This document shows, piece after piece, positions 14,168-18,723 of a stretch of 18,723 bases of DNA. The translations under genes were made by a program, and so were the position numbers. This DNA comes from Bacillota bacterium (GTDB taxonomy: Bacteria; Bacillota; Clostridia; Lachnospirales; Lachnospiraceae). The stretch is taken from NCBI GenBank assembly GCA_023415595.1, contig JAEZJW010000120.1, positions 1-18,723 on the forward strand, in the 5' to 3' direction. Positions within the stretch are counted from its first letter, which is position 1. Every line of letters begins with the position of its first letter. The notes under the pieces are model-generated. The model was not told the origin of the DNA. It saw nothing but the letters and a program-made list of their open reading frames with translations, and ran no database searches.

Positions 14168-15325
14168 ATGAAGAAGATTGCGGTACTTGGTTCCACCGGT
14201 TCCATCGGAACCCAGACGCTGGATATCGCCAGAGAGCACCCGGAGCTTCAGGTAACAGCTTTGGTTGCCGGAAGTAATACGGAGCTTTTAGAGAAGCAGA
14301 TCAGGGAATTTAAACCCGGATTGGCCTGTGTATATGAGGAAGAGAAGGCTTTGGCTTTAAGATCCAGGGTAAAGGACCTGCCGGTTAAGATACTCTCCGG
14401 TATGGACGGAATTATCGCCTGTGCGACAGCCACTGAAGCAGAGACAGTCGTCACCGCCATGGTAGGCATGATCGGAATCCTTCCCACCATAGAAGCAATC
14501 AAGGCAGGTAAGAACATTGCACTTGCAAATAAGGAAACCTTAGTAACGGCAGGGCATATTATCATGCCGCTGATTAAGGAGAAGAATGTTGAGTTGCTGC
14601 CTGTCGACAGTGAGCATTCAGCAATCTTTCAGGCTCTCAATGGAGAAAAGAAGAGGGATGTATATCAGCTGCTGCTGACCGCCTCCGGCGGACCCTTCCG
14701 CGGGAGGAAGCTTACTGAGCTGAAGAACATGACTCCCTCCGATGCGTTGAAGCATCCGAACTGGGCAATGGGAAGGAAGATTACGATAGATTCTGCTACG
14801 ATGATAAATAAAGGTCTGGAGGTAATGGAGGCGAGCTGGCTCTTCGATATCCCGATTGATCGGATCCGTGTACTGGTCCATCCCCAGAGCATCATCCATT
14901 CCATGGTCGAATATGTGGATGGCAGCATACTTGCTCAGATGGGTATTCCTGATATGCGACTGCCGATCCAGTATGCATTATTCTACCCGAATAGAATGGA
15001 ACTGGCGCAGGGAGAAAGAGTGGATTTTGTAAAATTGAAACAGCTGACCTTCGAAGAGCCGGATTTGGATACCTTCTTCGGACTTAAGCTGGGAATGGAA
15101 GCCGGCAGGATTGGCGGCAGTATGCCAACAGTCTATAATGCCGCAAATGAATGGGCAGTAGCGAGTTTCCTGGAGGGAAGAATCAGCTTCTTAGATATTC
15201 CTGCCATGATTGGGGAAGCCATGAAGAATCATCAGCTGATACTTGAACCCACTTTAAATGACATTCTTAATACAGAGACAGAGACATATGATTTTATAAA
15301 AGAACTTACCCGATCCGGTAATTGA
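14168..15325 (+). CDS. dxr: 1-deoxy-D-xylulose 5-phosphate reductoisomerase
   Basis: The 385-residue protein catalyses the first committed step of the MEP isoprenoid pathway, converting DXP to MEP with NADPH and a divalent metal. Motifs are the Rossmann loop KKIAVLGSTGSIGTQTL at the N-terminus, LANKETLVTAG, metal and substrate residues in LPVDSEHSAIFQ, ASGGPFRG, NWAMGRKITIDSATMINKG and EVMEASWLF, and VHPQSIIHSMVEY. Starting at ATG 14168 places the Rossmann loop right at the N-terminus, as in homologues. The rseP start is 13 bp past its stop, indicating one message. Confidence 0.97.
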   Translation: MKKIAVLGSTGSIGTQTLDIAREHPELQVTALVAGSNTELLEKQIREFKPGLACVYEEEKALALRSRVKDLPVKILSGMDGIIACATATEAETVVTAMVGMIGILPTIEAIKAGKNIALANKETLVTAGHIIMPLIKEKNVELLPVDSEHSAIFQALNGEKKRDVYQLLLTASGGPFRGRKLTELKNMTPSDALKHPNWAMGRKITIDSATMINKGLEVMEASWLFDIPIDRIRVLVHPQSIIHSMVEYVDGSILAQMGIPDMRLPIQYALFYPNRMELAQGERVDFVKLKQLTFEEPDLDTFFGLKLGMEAGRIGGSMPTVYNAANEWAVASFLEGRISFLDIPAMIGEAMKNHQLILEPTLNDILNTETETYDFIKELTRSGN

Positions 15326-15338
15326 AAGGACTGTAAAC

Positions 15339-16634
15339 ATGAACATTTTGGTTGCGATACTGCTGTTAGGATTTATCATCATCATACATGAGTTGGGTCA
15401 TTTCCTCCTAGCGAAGAAGAACGGAATCACCGTGACAGAGTTTTCTGTCGGTATGGGACCGAGAATCGCAAGCTTCGTTAAGAACGGAACCAGGTACTCC
15501 CTGAAGCTGTTACCCTTCGGCGGTTCCTGTATGATGCTGGGAGAAGACGACACGGTCGAGGATGAGGGTGCTTTCCATAAGAAGAGCGTCTGGGCTAGAT
15601 TCTCCGTTATATTTGCAGGAGCTTTCTTTAATTTTATTCTCGCTTTTGTGCTTGCTTTAATCGTAACAGGTTCCACTGGTGTGGATTATCCCGATATCAC
15701 CGGAACCGGGAAGGATTCCCCTGCGGAAGCCGCCGGGCTGAAGGAAGGGGATAGAATCCTTAAAATAAACGGCAGGAAGGTTCACTTCAGCCGAGAAGTT
15801 GATTTATATTTTATGTTCCATCCCTTATCGGATAAGGAGGTACGGATCACCTATCAGAGAGAGGGGGAAAAGGGTACCTCTACCACCAGCTTAATTCCGG
15901 AGAAGAAATCGGAATACAGACTGGGAATCCAGTATGGCACTACGGATACCGCTGAGATCCAGGTGATTGATAAAACCTTCCCGTTGGGAGAGCAGGGAGT
16001 TGTTGCCGGCGATGTAATCACTAAGGTCGATGGAACAGATATCAACGGTGGTCAGGAGCTCAGTGACTATTTTGATCTGCATCCGTTAAACGGTCAGCCG
16101 GTGACAATCACCATTCTCCATGAGGGTGCTGTAAGGGATATCTCCGTGACCCCAAAGCTGGTGGAGTATTATGTTCATGGAATGCAGGTGAACTACAGAA
16201 GCACGAAGGTATCTCCTCTGCTTACGGTAAAAAACAGCTTCTATGAACTCAAATTCTATGTGAATTATGCAATCGAAAGCCTTGGTTATCTGATTACAGG
16301 TAAGGCAAGCGTGAAGGAGATCTCCGGCCCTGTCGGCATTGTAAATATGGTAGGTGAGATCGTGGATGAGGCCTCCGAACAGGGGCTCAGTGCAGTATTC
16401 CTGTCCTTAGCCGGCTTCTGTATTCTGATCAGTACGAACCTGGGTGTTATGAACCTGTTGCCGCTCCCGGCACTGGATGGAGGGCGTCTGGTATTCCTGC
16501 TGATCGAAGCAGTCAGGGGGAAGCCCGTTCCAAAGGAGAAGGAAGCGCTGGTGCATTTTGTGGGAATGGCATTGTTGATGTTACTGATGGTATTTGTATT
16601 ATTTAATGATATCAGGAATATCTTTACGAGATAG
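15339..16634 (+). CDS. rseP: Site-2-type intramembrane zinc metalloprotease (RseP/RasP)
   Basis: The 431-residue membrane protein of peptidase family M50 cleaves membrane-embedded anti-sigma factors and leftover signal peptides. The zinc motif HELGH (residues 17-21) sits in the first membrane segment. The second part of the site, NLLPLPALDGGRL, lies near residue 390. Between them are two PDZ-like regions (ADSPAEAAGL-type at about 128-150 and QGVVAGDVITKVDG at about 218-240). The protein is slightly longer than many gram-positive forms because of the second PDZ. AAAGGA precedes ATG 15339. It lies between dxr and ispG, as in other clostridia. Confidence 0.95.
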   Translation: MNILVAILLLGFIIIIHELGHFLLAKKNGITVTEFSVGMGPRIASFVKNGTRYSLKLLPFGGSCMMLGEDDTVEDEGAFHKKSVWARFSVIFAGAFFNFILAFVLALIVTGSTGVDYPDITGTGKDSPAEAAGLKEGDRILKINGRKVHFSREVDLYFMFHPLSDKEVRITYQREGEKGTSTTSLIPEKKSEYRLGIQYGTTDTAEIQVIDKTFPLGEQGVVAGDVITKVDGTDINGGQELSDYFDLHPLNGQPVTITILHEGAVRDISVTPKLVEYYVHGMQVNYRSTKVSPLLTVKNSFYELKFYVNYAIESLGYLITGKASVKEISGPVGIVNMVGEIVDEASEQGLSAVFLSLAGFCILISTNLGVMNLLPLPALDGGRLVFLLIEAVRGKPVPKEKEALVHFVGMALLMLLMVFVLFNDIRNIFTR

Positions 16635-16660
16635 TTTTGGATCGGAGACCACTGTTTCTG

Positions 16661-16676
16661 GTGACAGTCATGTCAC
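16661..16676 (+). other. Short palindrome upstream of ispG
   Basis: GTGACA-GTCA-TGTCAC is a perfect 6-bp inverted repeat with a 4-bp centre in the 86-bp rseP-ispG gap. It could be a hairpin or a protein-binding site; nothing nearby identifies it. Confidence 0.4.
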
Positions 16677-16720
16677 AGCGGTATCGAGTCAGTTCTGAAA
16701 TTAAGAAAGAAGAGATTAGG

Positions 16721-17773
16721 ATGTATCGTGAGCATACGAAAGCAATTAAAATAGGAAACAGAGTGATCGGCGGTGGGAATCCGGTCCTGATCCAGTCCAT
16801 GACAAATACCAGGACTGAGGATGTAAAGGCTACCGTAGAACAGATAGAGAGACTTACCAAGGCAGGCTGTGAAATCATCCGATGTGCCGTGCCAAGCAAG
16901 GAAGCAGCGTCTGCCTTCTCAGAGATAAAGAAGAATATCAGAATTCCTTTGGTTGCAGATATCCATTTCGATTACCGGCTGGCTATCGCTGCTATGGAGA
17001 ACGGAGCGGATAAGATCAGAATTAATCCCGGTAATATCGGCAGTGAGGAGAAGCTGAAGGCAGTTGTCGATGTAGCAAAGGAGAGAAATATCCCAATCCG
17101 GGTCGGCGTGAACAGCGGTTCCCTGGAGAAGGAGATCATCGCAAAGTACGGCCGTGTCACTGCAGAGGGTCTTGTGGAGAGTGCCCTGGATAAGGTGAAG
17201 CGGATTGAGGATATGGGGCATGATCAGCTGGTCATCAGTATCAAGTCTTCCGATGTCATGATGTGCATCAGGGCACATGAGTTGATAGCGAAGCAGACGG
17301 ATTACCCTCTGCATGTGGGAATTACAGAGGCAGGAACAGTAAATGCCGGCAATATCAAATCGGCCCTTGGCCTCGGAGTGATTCTGTATCAGGGAAGCGG
17401 CGATACGATTCGTGTTTCTCTGACCGGAGATCCCGTGGAGGAGATTAAGTCCGCCAAGCTGATCTTGAAGACCCTGGGCTTAAGAACGGGAGGCATCGAG
17501 GTGGTATCCTGCCCGACCTGCGGAAGAACACAGATTAATCTGATTAAGCTTGCTACAGAGGTGGAGGAGATGGTTTCCGACATCGACCTGGACATCAAGG
17601 TAGCTGTCATGGGTTGTGCAGTCAATGGACCCGGCGAAGCTAGAGAAGCGGATATCGGAGTTGCCGGAGGTAAAGGAGAAGGTCTTTTGATCAAGAAGGG
17701 TGAAATCATCCGTAAGGTCCCGGAGGAGGAGCTGCTTTCTGCACTTCGGGAGGAACTGTTACATTGGAAATGA
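16721..17773 (+). CDS. ispG: 4-hydroxy-3-methylbut-2-enyl diphosphate synthase (IspG/GcpE)
   Basis: The 350-residue protein converts MEcPP to HMBPP, the penultimate MEP-pathway step, using a [4Fe-4S] cluster. It has a TIM-barrel N-terminal part (VLIQSMTNTRTED, RCAVPSK, VADIHFDYRLA, KIRINPGNIG, GVNSGSLE, HVGITEAGT) and a C-terminal cluster domain. The ligands are SCPTCGRT (Cys264, Cys267) and GCAVNGPGEA (Cys299, Glu306). I chose ATG 16721, because the family begins near this point and the upstream TTG at 16637 would add 28 unrelated residues. The ribosome site is weak (GAAGAG). It shares the pathway with dxr and closes the operon. Confidence 0.95.
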   Translation: MYREHTKAIKIGNRVIGGGNPVLIQSMTNTRTEDVKATVEQIERLTKAGCEIIRCAVPSKEAASAFSEIKKNIRIPLVADIHFDYRLAIAAMENGADKIRINPGNIGSEEKLKAVVDVAKERNIPIRVGVNSGSLEKEIIAKYGRVTAEGLVESALDKVKRIEDMGHDQLVISIKSSDVMMCIRAHELIAKQTDYPLHVGITEAGTVNAGNIKSALGLGVILYQGSGDTIRVSLTGDPVEEIKSAKLILKTLGLRTGGIEVVSCPTCGRTQINLIKLATEVEEMVSDIDLDIKVAVMGCAVNGPGEAREADIGVAGGKGEGLLIKKGEIIRKVPEEELLSALREELLHWK

Positions 17774-17820
17774 CAATATAGCAATTGTTTTAGTATTATG
17801 ACATCCATGATATACTACCT

Positions 17821-17960
17821 CAGAATATAACATCTGAATTATGCAACAGGATTATAACATCTGAAATATGCAACAGAATTATAACATCTGAAATATGTAA
17901 CAGAATTATAACATCTGAAATATATATCAGATATATGCGTCAGAACTATAACCACAGAAA
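17821..17960 (+). repeat. 27-bp tandem repeat array downstream of ispG
   Basis: Three full 27-bp units (17827-17853, 17854-17880, 17881-17907) begin ATAACATCTGAAATATGCAA and end CAGAATT, with one or two changes each. A partial copy precedes them (17821-17826) and decayed copies follow to about 17960. There are no unique spacers and no good open frame. Each unit contains CATCTGAAATATG and CAACAGAATT. The array lies between the ispG stop and the terminator, so it would be transcribed as 3' untranslated sequence. Confidence 0.85.
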
Positions 17961-17973
17961 ATATTATATCAGG

Positions 17974-18048
17974 GAGCAGCTTTCACAGCATTACAGATAT
18001 CATGTACGATTGCTACGGATACTTATGTTGTGCGGCTGCTCTTTTTTT
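17974..18048 (+). terminator. Intrinsic terminator of the pyrH-ispG operon
   Basis: GAGCAGC (17974-17980) pairs perfectly with GCTGCTC (18035-18041). Further in, CACAGCA (17984-17990) pairs with TGTTGTG (18026-18032) with one G-U. TTTTTTT follows at 18042-18048. The 35-nt apical loop is unusually long. Confidence 0.75.
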
Positions 18049-18130
18049 GCGATTCCTTCTCCTTCTTATCCTTACTGTTAGAAGTAGGAGACGGGATGAC
18101 TAAGTGTAGGACAAAGGATGAATAAGGTTA

Positions 18131-18159
18131 TTTCTTTTTGAAACGAAACGCGATATAAT
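18131..18159 (+). promoter_or_regulatory. Candidate polC promoter
   Basis: A perfect TATAAT lies at 18154-18159. The -35 at the 17-bp position (TTTCTT, 18131-18136) is poor. The leader to the polC start would be about 70 nt. The stretch 18049-18130 holds nothing else I can support. Confidence 0.5.
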
Positions 18160-18234
18160 GAAGAGTAAGATGACGATAAAATTAAGTAAACAGAAGAAAT
18201 CTGTTCAGTCAGATGAAGGATAGGGGATTACAGT

Positions 18235-18723
18235 ATGTTATTCTTTGAAGCGTTTGACCAATTAACTGTGGAGGGTGAGCTAAGGAAGCTATTTGAGGAG
18301 ACAGAGGTCCTTAAAGTCCTTGCTTCCAAGGAAACCAAGAATATTTATATCTGCTTTCAGAGCAGCCGTCTGATCAGCAGACAGCAGATTCGGAGGATGG
18401 AGGAGCTGATCAACCGGCAGTTGTTTAAGACTACCGGTAACAAGGCCATTCTGAAGCCACAGTTTCAGCTGTCCGCTCAGTATAACCTTGAGAAGCTGTT
18501 CCCGATGTACCGGGAAAGTATTCTTGCGGAGCTGTCAGAGCAAAGTATAGTGGTCTATCACCTGTTATCGAAAGCTGAAGTAACAGTGGAGGACCTGAAG
18601 ATACATATTAAGGTGGCGGATAGCTGTGTCACCAGAGAGAAGATGCCTGCTCTAAGGGATTTTCTTGAAACTCTGTTCGAGGAACGGTTTCAGTATACGG
18701 CCAGAGTAGAGGTTGAATATATC
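18235..18723 (+). CDS. polC: DNA polymerase III alpha subunit, gram-positive type, N-terminal part
   Basis: The open frame starts with ATG 18235 and runs off the right edge, giving 163 codons. The N-terminus MLFFEAFDQLTVEGELRKLF, then IYICFQSSRLISRQQIRRME, LSAQYNLEKLFPMYRESIL and the VEDLKIHIKVADS block, fits the N-terminal domain of clostridial PolC. That domain precedes the OB, exonuclease and polymerase domains in proteins of about 1400-1500 residues. PolC is the main replicative polymerase of Firmicutes. AGGGGA lies 7 nt before the ATG. Its position after ispG is usual in this group. Catalytic domains are outside the window, so the call rests on the N-terminal resemblance and context. Confidence 0.88.
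   Translation, partial: MLFFEAFDQLTVEGELRKLFEETEVLKVLASKETKNIYICFQSSRLISRQQIRRMEELINRQLFKTTGNKAILKPQFQLSAQYNLEKLFPMYRESILAELSEQSIVVYHLLSKAEVTVEDLKIHIKVADSCVTREKMPALRDFLETLFEERFQYTARVEVEYI

Noticed and set aside
16637..16720. TTG 16637 as the ispG start
   Set aside because: It would add 28 residues unlike the family and lies 2 bp after the rseP stop without a ribosome site.
16919..17314. Minus-strand 131-residue frame inside ispG
   Set aside because: It is antisense to conserved ispG codons and shows no protein features of its own.
17821..17960. CRISPR array
   Set aside because: The 27-bp units are directly adjacent with no unique spacers, and there are no cas genes.

Overview
The window looks like the chromosome of an anaerobic Firmicute of the Lachnospiraceae/Clostridium type. 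This is inferred from a gram-positive PolC, the gene order pyrH-frr-uppS-cdsA-dxr-rseP-ispG-polC, strong AGGAGG ribosome binding sites, TG-extended -10 promoters, two lipobox lipoproteins and moderately AT-rich DNA. I cannot name the species.

The left part (1-8658) is accessory. It opens with the C-terminal part of a large secreted surface protein: a Pro/Thr repeat linker, a domain I do not recognise, an Fn3-like domain and a bacterial Ig-like domain. A decayed IS256-family transposase follows, broken by one in-frame stop, and ends at a hairpin that could terminate transcription from both sides. On the minus strand there is then a two-gene unit: a secreted papain-fold (C39/C10-like) cysteine protease followed 56 bp later by a lipoprotein serpin. 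A minus-strand gene for an orphan sugar-type ABC substrate-binding lipoprotein lies beyond it. It is bordered by a long REP-like palindrome on one side and a decayed half copy on the other. Between the palindrome and this gene lies a 0.28-kb chimeric scrap joining a piece of the serpin gene to a piece of the protease gene, bracketed by 9-bp direct repeats. Divergently transcribed is a two-lobed alpha/beta hydrolase (esterase).

The right part (8659-18723) is conserved, all on the plus strand, and concerns the envelope and core metabolism. A membrane-anchored NodB-type polysaccharide deacetylase and a bactofilin come first. Next are UMP kinase (pyrH), ribosome recycling factor (frr), undecaprenyl diphosphate synthase (uppS), CDP-diglyceride synthase (cdsA), DXP reductoisomerase (dxr), the RseP/RasP intramembrane protease and IspG. 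dxr and ispG supply isoprenoid precursors, uppS turns them into the lipid carrier for cell wall synthesis, and cdsA makes the phospholipid precursor. A 27-bp tandem repeat and a strong intrinsic terminator close the operon, and polC begins under its own likely promoter and runs off the right edge.

The most interesting part is the protease-serpin pair together with its rearranged partial copy. The layout recalls protease/inhibitor operons such as staphopain/staphostatin, but with a serpin in the inhibitor position.
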